Notes: generated by a model not told the origin, from the sequence alone. Positions 8,652 to 18,616 are shown, counted from the stretch's first letter. The stretch is DNA of 64,000 bases from Natranaerobius trueperi (GCF_002216005.1 NZ_NIQC01000002.1:1-64000), one strand, 5' to 3'. Program-made: numbers and translations.

Positions 8652-11600
8652 TATTTGGTTCCCTCCTTAATCTTTACTTTAATGGAACCTTCACCCATTA
8701 ACTTTTCTACTTGTTTAATAAACTCTTGATTGTCTGAAGCATAACAAGATGGATCTACTTCAACTAGTTTTTTATTTTCAGGGAAATATAGTAAAACTGG
8801 TAAATCACTTTTTTGTTCAATTAGTAAATGTTTCAATTTTTCTAATTGAGGATTTTTAGTTTTTAATACTTTTATATAAATCTTTTTTTTAGGTAGCTCT
8901 ACTTGGCTCAAAGAATTAATCTGTTGTACAATTAATTTTGTTTCGCCTTCTTCTTTTTTATCCAACTTACCTTTTATAAGTAATGGTTGACTATCATATA
9001 AAAGTGGTCGTGCTAAACCATATTGATTAGGAAAAATCACTAGTTCTACAGAACCTGTCTGATCTTCTAGAGAACAAAACGCCATTTTTTGTCCTTTTTT
9101 AGTTAGTATTTCTTTAATTCCATAAGGAATTCCTCCAACATAAATTTGTGCACCATCTTGTAATTCAACTAATTTGTTTATTGGAACGGTATGAAAACTT
9201 TGCATCTTCTTCTTATAGTCATCTAAAGGATGACCACTAACATAAAAACCTAATAATTCTTTTTCCATATCAAGTCTATCTTTTAAATTAAATTCAGTCA
9301 CATTAGGATAGTTAACTTCTATCTTAGGCAGACCATCTGATACAATTTCCCACATTGTAACTTGGCCATTATTAGAACTCTTTGAAAACATTTGAGCCTT
9401 TTTGATTGCTTCATCTACCACTTGTAACAATTGTTTTCTATTATATCCTAACTCGTCAAAGGCACCTACTTTTACAAGACTTTCAATAACTTTACGGTTA
9501 CAAACTCTTAAATCAATTTGTGAACAAAATTCATCAAAAGAATTAAAACCACCATTCTTATATTTGGATTTTATTATTTCATGTACAGCAGCACGGCCTA
9601 CATTTTTTATAGCGGCTAAACCAAATCGAATTCGTTTATCACTAACTACTGTAAAATCAACTAAAGATTCATTAATATCCGGTGGTAATATTTCTATACC
9701 TTGTGAATTAGCATCATCGATATATAGTGCTAGTTTTTCTGTATCATTCATACTATTAGTTAATAGTGCTGCCATAAACTGAGTGGGATAATTGGCTTTT
9801 AGATAGGCTGACTGATATGCAATATAGGCATAAGCAGCTGAATGTGATTTATTAAATCCATAGTCTGCAAACTTAACAATTAAATTATAAACATGTTCTC
9901 CTACTTTTCTGTCATAACCTTTATTTACACAACCTTCTACAAACTTAACCTTTTGTTCATTTAATATATCTTTTTTCTTTTTCCCAATAGCACGCCTTAA
10001 TAAATCCGCTTCACCCAATGAAAATCCTGCCATTTCACTTGCTACTTGCATTATTTGCTCTTGATAAACCATAATACCATATGTTTCTTCTAGTATTGAT
10101 TTTAGATCTGGATGTGGATAAGAAATTTCACGTTTTCCATGTTTACTTTCGATAAAGGTTGGAATTTGCTCCATAGGACCTGGGCGATATAAAGCAGAAG
10201 TTGCAATAATATCTTCAAAACTTGTTGGCTTTAACTCTTTTAAAACATTTCTCATACCACTAGACTCTAGCTGAAAAATTCCAAGAGTATTTCCTGATCG
10301 AATCAATTCATAAGTAGTATTATCATCTAGTGAAATTTCATCCAATTTTATAGGCTTACCAGTAGTTTTTTCAATAATACCTACAGCTCTATTCATCATT
10401 GTTAAAGTCTTTAGTCCTAAAAAGTCCATTTTTAATAGACCGAGTTCTTCTAAAGTTCCCATGGGTAGTTGAGTCATTATTTGTCCTTCATTACTTTGTA
10501 ATGGAACATATTCAGTCAAAGGTTCTTTAGCTATCACTATACCTGCAGCATGAGTTGAAGCATGTCTGTGTAAACCTTCGATAGATTTTGATATATCAAG
10601 TAATCTTTTAACTTGAGGATCTTCTTGATACAGGTTTTTTAAGTCCTTATTTAATTCTAAAGCTTTATCTATAGTTATTCCAAGTTCATGTGGGATCATC
10701 TTTGCTACTTTATCCACATCACCATAACCCATCCCAAGAACACGCCCAACGTCTCTAACAGCTGCTCTAGCCTGCATTGTACCAAAGGTGATTATTTGCG
10801 CCACTTTATCACTGCCATATTTTTTAACAACATAGTCGATAACTTGTTCTCTTTTTTCATAGCAGAAATCAATATCAATATCTGGCATATTAACTCGTTC
10901 TGGATTTAAAAATCGTTCAAATAATAAACCATATCTAATAGGATCTATATTTGTAATTTCTAGACAATACGCTACTAGACTCCCCGCTGCTGAACCTCTA
11001 CCTGGACCAACTAAAATATTATTTTCATGAGCAAATCTAACAAAATCCCAAACTATTAAAAAATATGAAGCATAACCCATTCGTTGGATTATGTCTAATT
11101 CATATTCGAGCCTTTCTCGTATTTCAGGTGTGATATCCTGGTAGCGTTTATTTAACCCTTTCATACATAGTTCACGAAGATAACTGTTCTCATCATGATC
11201 CTTTGGTACTTCAAAGTAAGGCAAGTGTAATGTATCAAAATCTAATTCTACATTACATTTATCGGCTATTTTCAATGTATTTTCTATAGCTCTGGGAAAC
11301 TCAGAGAAAAGTTGATTCATATTGTCGCCATCTTTCATGTAGAACTCTTCATTGGGAAATTTCATCCTATCATCATCAGATACTTTTTTACCAGTTTGTA
11401 TACATAATAGAACATCGTGAATAGTCGCATCTTCTTTATTTATATAATGAATATCATTTGTAGCTACTAATTCAATTGAAAGCTCTCTTGATAATTCTAA
11501 TAAATGAGTGTTAACTTTTCTCTCTTCAATCAAACCATGGTCTTGTAGTTCTAGATAAAAATTGTGAGGGCCAAAGATTTCCTTTAGTTTATTTGCTTTA

Positions 11601-12073
11601 TCTTTTGCCTTTTGATATTGCCCTTGTAAAATTAATGAAGGTATCTCTCCACCTAGACATGCACTTAGGGCAATAATACCTTCACTATATTGTTCTAATA
11701 ACTCATAATCAACACGGGGCTTATAATAAAAACCTTCTTGATATGCTAAAGAAACAAGTTTCATTAGGTTTTTATATCCTGTTTGATTTCGTGCTAATAG
11801 TACTAGATGATATTGTTCTTTATCTTTAGCTGGATCTTTATCGAACCTACTTCTAGGAGCAACATAGACTTCACAGCCTAGAATTGGTTTAATACCAGCT
11901 TCTTTAGCCTTTTTGTAGAATTCCACTACTCCATACATCACCCCATGATCTGTAAGAGCAAGGGCAGGCATGTCCAATTGCTTAGCTTTTTCTACTAGAT
12001 CTTCGATTCTACATTTTCCATCTAACAAACTATGATGACTGTGATTGTGTAGATGAACAAAAGGTTTTGGCAT
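8651..12073 (-). CDS. dnaE: DNA polymerase III alpha subunit, DnaE type
   Basis: The 1140-residue protein opens with a PHP domain (HNHSHHSLLDGKC), has the polymerase active-site motif PDIDIDF at about residue 400, the DxD-containing palm and fingers (GPGRGSAAGSLVAYC), a helix-hairpin-helix region and a C-terminal OB-fold (about residues 985-1060). It extends DNA in the replisome; in Firmicutes DnaE usually works beside PolC. GGGGGAAG precedes the ATG. It is divergent from ytrH with only 49 bases between them, and translationally coupled to pyk downstream. Confidence 0.97.
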   Translation of the reverse strand: MPKPFVHLHNHSHHSLLDGKCRIEDLVEKAKQLDMPALALTDHGVMYGVVEFYKKAKEAGIKPILGCEVYVAPRSRFDKDPAKDKEQYHLVLLARNQTGYKNLMKLVSLAYQEGFYYKPRVDYELLEQYSEGIIALSACLGGEIPSLILQGQYQKAKDKANKLKEIFGPHNFYLELQDHGLIEERKVNTHLLELSRELSIELVATNDIHYINKEDATIHDVLLCIQTGKKVSDDDRMKFPNEEFYMKDGDNMNQLFSEFPRAIENTLKIADKCNVELDFDTLHLPYFEVPKDHDENSYLRELCMKGLNKRYQDITPEIRERLEYELDIIQRMGYASYFLIVWDFVRFAHENNILVGPGRGSAAGSLVAYCLEITNIDPIRYGLLFERFLNPERVNMPDIDIDFCYEKREQVIDYVVKKYGSDKVAQIITFGTMQARAAVRDVGRVLGMGYGDVDKVAKMIPHELGITIDKALELNKDLKNLYQEDPQVKRLLDISKSIEGLHRHASTHAAGIVIAKEPLTEYVPLQSNEGQIMTQLPMGTLEELGLLKMDFLGLKTLTMMNRAVGIIEKTTGKPIKLDEISLDDNTTYELIRSGNTLGIFQLESSGMRNVLKELKPTSFEDIIATSALYRPGPMEQIPTFIESKHGKREISYPHPDLKSILEETYGIMVYQEQIMQVASEMAGFSLGEADLLRRAIGKKKKDILNEQKVKFVEGCVNKGYDRKVGEHVYNLIVKFADYGFNKSHSAAYAYIAYQSAYLKANYPTQFMAALLTNSMNDTEKLALYIDDANSQGIEILPPDINESLVDFTVVSDKRIRFGLAAIKNVGRAAVHEIIKSKYKNGGFNSFDEFCSQIDLRVCNRKVIESLVKVGAFDELGYNRKQLLQVVDEAIKKAQMFSKSSNNGQVTMWEIVSDGLPKIEVNYPNVTEFNLKDRLDMEKELLGFYVSGHPLDDYKKKMQSFHTVPINKLVELQDGAQIYVGGIPYGIKEILTKKGQKMAFCSLEDQTGSVELVIFPNQYGLARPLLYDSQPLLIKGKLDKKEEGETKLIVQQINSLSQVELPKKKIYIKVLKTKNPQLEKLKHLLIEQKSDLPVLLYFPENKKLVEVDPSCYASDNQEFIKQVEKLMGEGSIKVKIKEGTK

Positions 12074-12122
12074 AATATACTTCCCCCTGACATAAGTTTA
12101 GCATAGGAGTTGATGTCTGTTT

Positions 12123-12452
12123 ATGACTACATTTTTTAGTACTTTGATTCTGAATTTTTTTATTGCTTTAGGAGTTGTTATCGGTGGCTCATTAATTGGA
12201 AGTTTAGGAGCCGGTATTGGAGGAAAACCTCCATTACAAACTATGATGAACATTGCTGAACGTTTAAAAATATGGGCTTTAGTAGCTGCCCTCGGAGGTA
12301 CTTTCACTACTATTAAAGAATTAGAAATGGGCTTTTTAGGTGGTCAGCTACACACTGTTATTAAACAGTTAATATTTATTTTTGCTGCTTTTTTGGGTGC
12401 TCATATTGGTGTTATAATTATAACATTATTAATCGGAGGGCAAAACTCATGA
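12123..12452 (+). CDS. ytrH: sporulation membrane protein YtrH
   Basis: The 109-residue protein has three hydrophobic segments (about 4-28, 50-68 and 80-104) and the glycine-rich GGSLIGSLGAGIGGKPPLQTM typical of YtrH. In Bacillus, YtrH and YtrI are made in the mother cell and are needed for normal spore cortex formation. The neighbours dnaE, ytrI and ytoI match the Bacillus gene neighbourhood. The ribosome binding site TAGGAG is rather far from the ATG (13 bases), so the start is slightly uncertain. Confidence 0.88.
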   Translation: MTTFFSTLILNFFIALGVVIGGSLIGSLGAGIGGKPPLQTMMNIAERLKIWALVAALGGTFTTIKELEMGFLGGQLHTVIKQLIFIFAAFLGAHIGVIIITLLIGGQNS

Positions 12453-12931
12453 CAACAGACCATAAATACTTATGGAAAATCAGATTAGGCTGGTTTCTCA
12501 TAGGTATTTTAATTGGTGCTTATATTAGTTTTCATTATTTTAGTCAAGAACTAGAATCCTTGTATTGGGAAAAAACAGAGCTTGATCAAGAACTAACACA
12601 AACAGAAGAACGAGTCTCAAAGTTAGAAGAAGAACTCAGAAATATGGAAGAACAATGGAGTCAATACCCTCCACAAAGTAAGGTAAAAAAAACTGATATC
12701 GTTGTAGATTATGATAATACCCAAGTTGAATTAGCAATCGAAGAGTTCTGTCAAGAAATAGCAAGTGAAGTAATCGGACATCAAGTATCACAATTAGAAC
12801 CCAATTTAATCTATCAGTTATTCGATAAAAGGGAAGTTAGTATTAATGATAGTAAATATAAAATTGAAGTTGATAGCTTAATAATCACAGAAGAACTTAC
12901 TGTTTGGGTTACTCCAAAAGAATTAGATTAG
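12449..12931 (+). CDS. ytrI: YtrI-like sporulation membrane protein
   Basis: This 160-residue protein has one transmembrane segment (about 10-28), then a coiled-coil stretch rich in Glu and Leu (about 30-70), and a C-terminal soluble domain. It overlaps the ytrH stop by four bases (ATGA), so the two are coupled. The name rests on architecture and on position directly after ytrH; sequence recognition is weaker than for YtrH. Confidence 0.75.
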   Translation: MTTDHKYLWKIRLGWFLIGILIGAYISFHYFSQELESLYWEKTELDQELTQTEERVSKLEEELRNMEEQWSQYPPQSKVKKTDIVVDYDNTQVELAIEEFCQEIASEVIGHQVSQLEPNLIYQLFDKREVSINDSKYKIEVDSLIITEELTVWVTPKELD

Positions 12932-12932
12932 C

Positions 12933-14237
12933 CTATTTTTTTAAGATCTGACTAGACACAAAGCCCTTAACCAATATCTGGTCTTTATACCTAATTTCTA
13001 GGTCAACTTTCCCATATTTACGAGAGTTTTCTAAAGTACGTGCTACAACAGTTATTTTTTGTTGTAACTGAATAGGTGCTAAGTAGTTAAATGAAAAGTT
13101 TTCTAATACTACATTATAATCTCTATCATGGCCTAAAGCAGAAAAACTTGCTTGCATCAAAAGTGTTGTTAAAATGGCTGGTTCCATTCCACCCATTTGA
13201 TTTGTCATGGCTGGTGTTACATACCCAGTCAATTCAACACCTATATCAGTTCGTACTTTAGAAAAGTTTTTCTCAATTAACTTTTTAAAAGCTACTCCTG
13301 AATTTTCATCTTGACCATTACCAAATTGCATTGCTTCCATTACATCCTGCCGGCTAACTACTCCTTTTAAACAACCACCACCAGCTACTACTGGAATCAT
13401 TTCTATACCTTCCCAAATCATAATATAAGCAACAGACGCTATAAGGGTTTCCGGAGAAACAGTTATTGGATTTTTTGTCATCATTTTATATACAGGAGTC
13501 CCCTGTTTTTTACCAGTTATATCCTTAGAAGTAACAACACCCTTTACTATATTGTTCAAATCAACCACAGGGAACCTACTATGTTTTGTTTGGTCTAACA
13601 AGCTTTTCCAATCATCATAAGTATCTGTTTCTTTTAGGTAGTAAACATAATCGCTCATTATATCCTCTACATGTAGTATTTCATTTTCCATATTCTTATT
13701 TGTTAATGCTTTATTTATAAGAGTAGCTATCCTATAAGTATCATATGGACTTGTAATTATAGGTAGCGCACATTTATCCGCAAGCTCTCTATTTACCATA
13801 TTAGTGTCAAACCCACCTGATATTAATACTGCTGCACCCTTTTTTAATGCTAGTTCGTGTGCTTTTTCTCTATTTCCTACTATTAATAAAGAACCCTCAT
13901 TTATATATTCAGACATTTCCTTAAGTTCCATTGCACCAATGATAAATTTATCTAGTGGTTTATATAGTCCTTCATTCCCACCTAAAACAGTACCATTAAC
14001 AACTTTAATTAATTCAGCAAAAGTTACAGTTTGGCTATATTCCTTTTTGTTATTTTTTATTCTTATAGTACCTGTTTTAGGAATTGTTGTTACTAATCCT
14101 TTATTCTCGGCATCTTTTATCGCTCTATAAGCTGTACCATCACTTACAGATAATTCGTGGGCAGTTTTTCTTACAGATATCTTTGTACCAACAGGTAAGT
14201 CTGTAATATATTTTATTAACTCTTGATGTTTTGTCAT
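12933..14237 (-). CDS. ytoI: YtoI-like protein: HTH, DRTGG, two CBS domains and hotdog thioesterase domain
   Basis: About 434 residues with four parts in order: a GntR-like winged helix (about 1-65, SVRKTAHELSVSDGTAYRAIK), a DRTGG domain (about 75-185), a CBS pair (about 190-310, ending VVSRQDVMEAMQFG) and a C-terminal hotdog domain (about 320-434). CBS pairs usually bind adenine nucleotides, so this is likely a ligand-sensing regulator, but target and ligand are unknown. The ATG at 14237 fits the GGGAG site better than the one at 14246. It converges on ytrI with one base between, as part of the conserved dnaE-ytrHI-ytoI neighbourhood. Confidence 0.88.
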   Translation of the reverse strand: MTKHQELIKYITDLPVGTKISVRKTAHELSVSDGTAYRAIKDAENKGLVTTIPKTGTIRIKNNKKEYSQTVTFAELIKVVNGTVLGGNEGLYKPLDKFIIGAMELKEMSEYINEGSLLIVGNREKAHELALKKGAAVLISGGFDTNMVNRELADKCALPIITSPYDTYRIATLINKALTNKNMENEILHVEDIMSDYVYYLKETDTYDDWKSLLDQTKHSRFPVVDLNNIVKGVVTSKDITGKKQGTPVYKMMTKNPITVSPETLIASVAYIMIWEGIEMIPVVAGGGCLKGVVSRQDVMEAMQFGNGQDENSGVAFKKLIEKNFSKVRTDIGVELTGYVTPAMTNQMGGMEPAILTTLLMQASFSALGHDRDYNVVLENFSFNYLAPIQLQQKITVVARTLENSRKYGKVDLEIRYKDQILVKGFVSSQILKK

Positions 14238-14302
14238 ATTTATCATTCTCCCGCTTTATAGTCTATTTAATATTTTAGCACATCGCTTTAAAGAACAAAA
14301 TA

Positions 14303-14569
14303 CTACTGTCTCAAGCGCTTATTTTTTCTTTTGTAATCTGTTAAAGATGTTTTTGGCCTATCAAGCTGCTTCTTTCTATCCTTTTTCATATTAGATAAAA
14401 AGTGTCTAATATGAGCTGTTAACACTAGAACTGATAATATTAACCACGACAAAGTAAACAGAGATTCTGTGCTTTCAGTACCAATAGAAGGAAGTTCTGG
14501 TAAAACTAAAAATATAGTTAAGCACAATATGATACTGATTAGATAAGATACTTTCACAGAAAATTGCAT
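14303..14569 (-). CDS. small two-helix membrane protein, position of YtpI
   Basis: The 88-residue protein has hydrophobic segments at about 8-24 and 38-55 and a strongly basic C-terminal tail (KKDRKKQLDRPK...KRKNKRLRQ). An AGGGAGGGG site precedes the ATG. In Bacillus the gene before ytoI encodes the small membrane protein YtpI, and this gene has the same position and orientation, but sequence similarity is too faint to name it firmly. Confidence 0.55.
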   Translation of the reverse strand: MQFSVKVSYLISIILCLTIFLVLPELPSIGTESTESLFTLSWLILSVLVLTAHIRHFLSNMKKDRKKQLDRPKTSLTDYKRKNKRLRQ

Positions 14570-14706
14570 GAAACCCCTCCCTAAGTTTTAAATCTCTTCT
14601 ATAAATATTACTATTATAAAGTTTTTACGTTAATCATTATAAATTAGTGACAATAGTATTTTTTATTCATAATCTGATATTAACAACAGTAAAAGGAGGG
14701 GATAAC

Positions 14707-15162
14707 ATGCAAATTAAAATTTCTAAACAAAATACTAACAGTCCCGCCAATAAAATCACTCTTACAAAAGAGTTTGCAAAAGTTTTATATATAGAGGGGG
14801 TTAAACCACAGCTAAAAATTCCAACTGAATACCAAATTAAAAGAATAACTTATAAAACAGTTTCTCCAAACAAGGTATTACTTAATGCTGATTTATTACT
14901 TACTACTAAATCTGTGAGGCAAATATCTAATAAAAATACAAAAGTTAATGTTAGTTGGAAAAAAACTTTAGATGTGATCCCTCCACAAAAACTTGACGTT
15001 GAAGCTAAAATTATCGAAAAAATACCTGAAAATAACCCATCCATTAAAAAAATCCAAAAAGTAGTTCCTAAGATAAAACAGGTAGAAGGCAAAACCTTAA
15101 GAAATCGAATAGCATTTAAAGGTCAAATTAATTTCGAAATTGAATATTATCCCAAAAACTAA
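14707..15162 (+). CDS. conserved-looking protein of unknown function
   Basis: A 151-residue protein starting at an ATG behind AAAAGGAGGGG; an upstream in-frame ATG at 14647 has no such site. It is basic (many Lys), has no signal peptide or membrane segment, and looks beta-rich with a repeated pattern of alternating hydrophobic residues. The layout, including the terminal FKGQINFEIEYY, faintly recalls SPOCS/DUF3794 domains of spore proteins. I do not recognise it with confidence. It ends one base before the convergent threonine aldolase gene. Confidence 0.6.
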   Translation: MQIKISKQNTNSPANKITLTKEFAKVLYIEGVKPQLKIPTEYQIKRITYKTVSPNKVLLNADLLLTTKSVRQISNKNTKVNVSWKKTLDVIPPQKLDVEAKIIEKIPENNPSIKKIQKVVPKIKQVEGKTLRNRIAFKGQINFEIEYYPKN

Positions 15163-16188
15163 TTATAGTTTTGCTATAATATCTAATGTTTTGTTTATTT
15201 GTGAAGTAGTTATATCCTTATGTGTAACCATACGAACTCTACCATCACCGCTAAAATTTACCTTTATATTATGTTTTTGTAACTCTAATTGAAAGTCCCC
15301 GTCAAAAATATACGTATTATCAAAACTAAACCTGACAATATTTGTTTGCACCTTTTCTAATTCTACATTGATCCATGAAAATTCATCTAATCCTTGAGCT
15401 AATAATCTAGCATTATCATGGTCTTCTTGTAATCTAGTAACCATATCTTCTAAAGCTACTAATCCAGCTGCTGCCATAACCCCAACTTGTCTCATACCAC
15501 CACCTAATAGTTTTCTACACTTTCTAGCTTTTTCTATAAAGCTTTTTGTTCCAACTAAAACAGATCCGACGGGGGCTGATAATCCCTTTGATAAACAAAA
15601 CATGACTGAGTCACAACCGTGAACCAACTCTTTAACTGTAGTATTTAAATAAGTTGCTGCATTAAATATTCGTGCTCCATCTAGATGTAAAGGTATATTA
15701 TTTTTTTTTGCTATTTTAGCTATTCGATCAATTGAGTCTTTAGATAGAACTGTTCCACCATGTAAGTTATGTGTATTTTCTAGGCATATCAAAGTAGTTT
15801 CAGGAAAATGAATATTTTCTGGTCTAATAGCTTGTTGTACTTGCATAGGTTGTAATTGTCCATTTTCACTTGGTAGTTGTCTTGCTTGTAAGCCAGATAA
15901 AATGGACAAGCCTCCTACTTCATACATATATATATGCATATCTTGTTCAAGTATAATTTCATCTCCTGGTTTAGTATGTGCCATTAAGGCGGCTTGATTA
16001 GCCATTGTACCTGTTGGAAAAAATAAAGCTGCTTCTTTAGAAAAAAGTTCTGAACTTTTTTCTTCTAAAGCCTGTACTGTAGGATCATCTTCATAGACAT
16101 CATCTCCAACCTCAGCATCTGCCATAGATTGGCGCATCCGCTTTGTGGGCTTAGTGACAGTGTCACTTCTTAGGTCAATAACTTCCAA
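15163..16188 (-). CDS. ltaE: low-specificity L-threonine aldolase (PLP-dependent)
   Basis: The 341-residue protein starts with IDLRSDTVTKPT, typical of threonine aldolases, and has EDDPTV, the HLDGARIFNA motif (Asp holds the PLP nitrogen) and CLSKGLSAPVGS, whose Lys at about 205 forms the Schiff base. It splits threonine or allo-threonine into glycine and acetaldehyde. In this organism that glycine could feed the glycine reductase, which is inference. The start is TTG behind AGGGGTG. Confidence 0.92.
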   Translation of the reverse strand: MEVIDLRSDTVTKPTKRMRQSMADAEVGDDVYEDDPTVQALEEKSSELFSKEAALFFPTGTMANQAALMAHTKPGDEIILEQDMHIYMYEVGGLSILSGLQARQLPSENGQLQPMQVQQAIRPENIHFPETTLICLENTHNLHGGTVLSKDSIDRIAKIAKKNNIPLHLDGARIFNAATYLNTTVKELVHGCDSVMFCLSKGLSAPVGSVLVGTKSFIEKARKCRKLLGGGMRQVGVMAAAGLVALEDMVTRLQEDHDNARLLAQGLDEFSWINVELEKVQTNIVRFSFDNTYIFDGDFQLELQKHNIKVNFSGDGRVRMVTHKDITTSQINKTLDIIAKL

Positions 16189-16316
16189 TTAATACACCCC
16201 TTTTGCTTATTTACTCCAATTATATGAAACAAGGTGGTGTTTGTCTACTAACTGTAATTGTCTTTAATTATCTGTTATAATTAATTAATGAAAGGACTAA
16301 AAAGAGGTGAATTTAA

Positions 16317-17390
16317 ATGGACGAGCAAACTTATAAATCATATTGGCATCTTGCTATTAAAATAATTGTCCTAATAGTTTCAATCATTGGTTTTCTCTGG
16401 TTCGTTAAAGAAATATCATGGGTTATTTCTTTGTTATTAGTTAGTATTTTAATTGTCTATGCTATAAGTCCACTTACTGATTTATTAGAAAAACAAAAGT
16501 TATCCCGAACAAGTGCAGCCGCTATAACATTTTTAATCTTTATTCTAATGATTATAGGATTTTTATTTCTCACTATACCCAGGATGTATAGTGAAATAAA
16601 AGAACTTGCTAATCATGCTCCAGTCTTATATCAAACTCTTAATCTTGAAACTTATTTAAATCAGTTAAATAAAGTAATAGAAGGGCCAGAATTCACAGAG
16701 TATTTAAGCGGGGCATTCGATTCACTTCCAAGAGCTCTTGATGGAATACAGGATTTGTTTCAACATTTTACCCAGTTTTCTATTGGATTAATAAGTGGTT
16801 TTTTTGAATTCTTAATAATAATGTTTTTAGTATTTTACCTTTTAAGAGATATTAAGGATATAAAAAACAATGTTATTTCTTTCTTTCCAAAAAAGTATCA
16901 AAATGAAGCTAACCAAGTCATAGATGTAATAGATTTAAAAGTTGGACAATATTTACGAGGTAATTTGAGTCGCTGCTTATTAGTAGGTATTTTTACTAGC
17001 TTTGGATTGTTTGTTTTAGAAATCAGGTTTTTCTTCTTATTAGGGTTACTTGCAGCACTTTTAAATATCATTGTATATATTGGACCATATATTGCTGCTT
17101 TTCCGGCAATACTTGTCGCTTTATCATACTCTTTCGAAACTGCAATAATTGTATCAATTATGTATATTTTAATCCAAAGTATTGATGCTTTTATTCTAAC
17201 TCCTATTTTACTTGGAAAAGCAGTTGATCTAAGTCCTTTTTCAACTATATTAGCAATTACAATTGGTGGAGCCTTGTATGGAATTATAGGAGTTCTCATT
17301 TCAATACCACTTGCTGCTGTATTAAAAGTACTCTTGAATTATTATTATCTTGATAGGGTTAACAAAGATAAAAAAAGTCTCGTTGATTAA
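16317..17390 (+). CDS. AI-2E/PerM/YtvI-family membrane protein
   Basis: The 357-residue protein has about eight membrane segments, including the family hallmark near the C-terminus (VDLSPFSTILAITIGGALYGIIGVLISIPLAA, quoted here only in part: LAITIGG and GVLISIP). Two N-terminal helices, a soluble coiled stretch (about 95-150) and a GPYIAAFPA segment also fit. Members have been proposed as AI-2 exporters or sodium-coupled antiporters; the substrate here is unknown. GAGGTGA precedes the ATG. Confidence 0.88.
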   Translation: MDEQTYKSYWHLAIKIIVLIVSIIGFLWFVKEISWVISLLLVSILIVYAISPLTDLLEKQKLSRTSAAAITFLIFILMIIGFLFLTIPRMYSEIKELANHAPVLYQTLNLETYLNQLNKVIEGPEFTEYLSGAFDSLPRALDGIQDLFQHFTQFSIGLISGFFEFLIIMFLVFYLLRDIKDIKNNVISFFPKKYQNEANQVIDVIDLKVGQYLRGNLSRCLLVGIFTSFGLFVLEIRFFFLLGLLAALLNIIVYIGPYIAAFPAILVALSYSFETAIIVSIMYILIQSIDAFILTPILLGKAVDLSPFSTILAITIGGALYGIIGVLISIPLAAVLKVLLNYYYLDRVNKDKKSLVD

Positions 17391-17408
17391 CTCAACGAGA
17401 CTTTTTTA
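17370..17408. terminator. bidirectional terminator
   Basis: AGTCTCGTTGA (17376-17386) pairs perfectly with TCAACGAGACT (17392-17402), with A-run and T-run on the two sides. It serves both the AI-2E-family gene and the convergent perR-like gene. Confidence 0.88.
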
Positions 17409-17822
17409 TTCATATTTTATATTATTAGAATTGCATTTACTACACATTCCATAGAATTCTAAACGATGATATTCAATTAAATGATCAGTATGATCATTTG
17501 CAATGTCTGTTAAGTCATTTTTTACAGGCATATCTATATCATAAACACGTTCACAGTTATTACAAACAAAGTGATAATGATTTTTAGGATTTCCATCAAA
17601 ACGACTATAGGTACTTCCATAATCAAGTTCCATTATTTCTCCCATTTCCTTAAGAACTTTTAAGTTACGATATACAGTACCTAAACTAATATTCGGTAAC
17701 TCTTCTCTTACTTGATCATATACCCAATCTGCTGTAGGGTGACATGTAGTGTTTTTCAAAACCTCTAATATAATTTTTCTTTGTTTAGTCATTCTTTTCT
17801 TACTTCGTTTAACATCAGTCAT
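17406..17822 (-). CDS. perR: Fur-family regulator, PerR-like
   Basis: The 138-residue protein has the N-terminal winged helix (MTKQRKIILEVL, SLGTVYRNLKVL) and the C-terminal dimer domain with two CxxC pairs (CNNC, CSKC) for structural zinc. The regulatory metal ligands match PerR: His at about 33, Asp in SRFDGN, the two His of HYHF, and Asp in VYDID. This favours a peroxide-sensing PerR over Fur or Zur. An AT-rich imperfect palindrome upstream (about 17865-17882) might be its own operator. Confidence 0.82.
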   Translation of the reverse strand: MTDVKRSKKRMTKQRKIILEVLKNTTCHPTADWVYDQVREELPNISLGTVYRNLKVLKEMGEIMELDYGSTYSRFDGNPKNHYHFVCNNCERVYDIDMPVKNDLTDIANDHTDHLIEYHRLEFYGMCSKCNSNNIKYE

Positions 17823-17864
17823 TTTAGGTTCTCCCTTCCCATGAGTTACTATTTCTATTAGTAT

Positions 17865-17882
17865 CTATTATTAATTATAGAC
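17865..17882. promoter_or_regulatory. possible Per box upstream of the perR-like gene
   Basis: On the minus strand the sequence reads TCTATAATTAATAATAGA, an imperfect palindrome resembling the Bacillus Per box (TTATAATNATTATAA). Position about 45 bases before the start suggests autoregulation. The match is loose in such AT-rich DNA. Confidence 0.3.
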
Positions 17883-17896
17883 CATTAGTGCTAATT

Positions 17897-18616
17897 TCAC
17901 AAGTTTTGTTTTAAAAGGTTTGACATTTCGTTTAGAGTTCCTTTTTGATCTGGTGATAGTTCTTCAATATATCCTTCACCTTGATCTATTAAGTAATCTG
18001 TAACCAAAAATACTTCCATACCAACTTTTTTAGCAACTAAATCTTCTTTTGTATCGTTTCCTATCATTAAACAGTTCTCTTGTCTTACATTCAATTTAGA
18101 AGATATTTCGCTGTAATATTTTGGATTAGGTTTTGCATGATGCATATTTTCATAAGAGGTGATCAGATCACACTCGTCAGGAGAAATATTTATCCATGAT
18201 AACCTATGTTCTATCGCTTTTCTTGGAAAAACAGGGTTTGTTGCTATCACTATTTGATACCCTTTTTTTCTTAAATATTTTATTATCTCTAACGGAATAT
18301 CATTTGTTTGTCCAATATACGTTTCTAGTTTTGGAAACTCCTTATCATAGAAATATTCAAAGAATGAGTTTAACTCATTTTTAGAAAGATCAACTACCTC
18401 TAAAAAGTAATCAAAAAAAACTTCTTCATTACTTTTTTCTGACTCTTTATTTTTAATCATATACTTACTACCTTCTAAAACATGGTTAACGAACAAATCA
18501 GGATTATATAATTCTTTAACATTTTCTTTAATAAGTTTTAAATACTGATGCAAAAACATATTAGTATCCACTGGTAGAAGAGTCCCATCCAGGTCAAATA
18601 AAATAACTTTATACAT
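17897..18616 (-). CDS. HAD-superfamily hydrolase
   Basis: The 239-residue protein has HAD motif I (FDLDGTLLPVD, about 7-17), motif II (VIATNP, about 124), the motif III lysine (HHAKPNPKYY) and motif IV (MIGNDTKEDL). It is a cytoplasmic phosphatase-type enzyme with an alpha-helical cap. The substrate cannot be inferred. It lies upstream of the perR-like gene on the same strand, with about 75 bases between them. Confidence 0.85.
   Translation of the reverse strand: MYKVILFDLDGTLLPVDTNMFLHQYLKLIKENVKELYNPDLFVNHVLEGSKYMIKNKESEKSNEEVFFDYFLEVVDLSKNELNSFFEYFYDKEFPKLETYIGQTNDIPLEIIKYLRKKGYQIVIATNPVFPRKAIEHRLSWINISPDECDLITSYENMHHAKPNPKYYSEISSKLNVRQENCLMIGNDTKEDLVAKKVGMEVFLVTDYLIDQGEGYIEELSPDQKGTLNEMSNLLKQNL

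Noticed and set aside
16898-17299. Minus-strand reading frame of 133 codons
   Set aside because: It is the mirror frame of the AI-2E-family gene and has no start signals.
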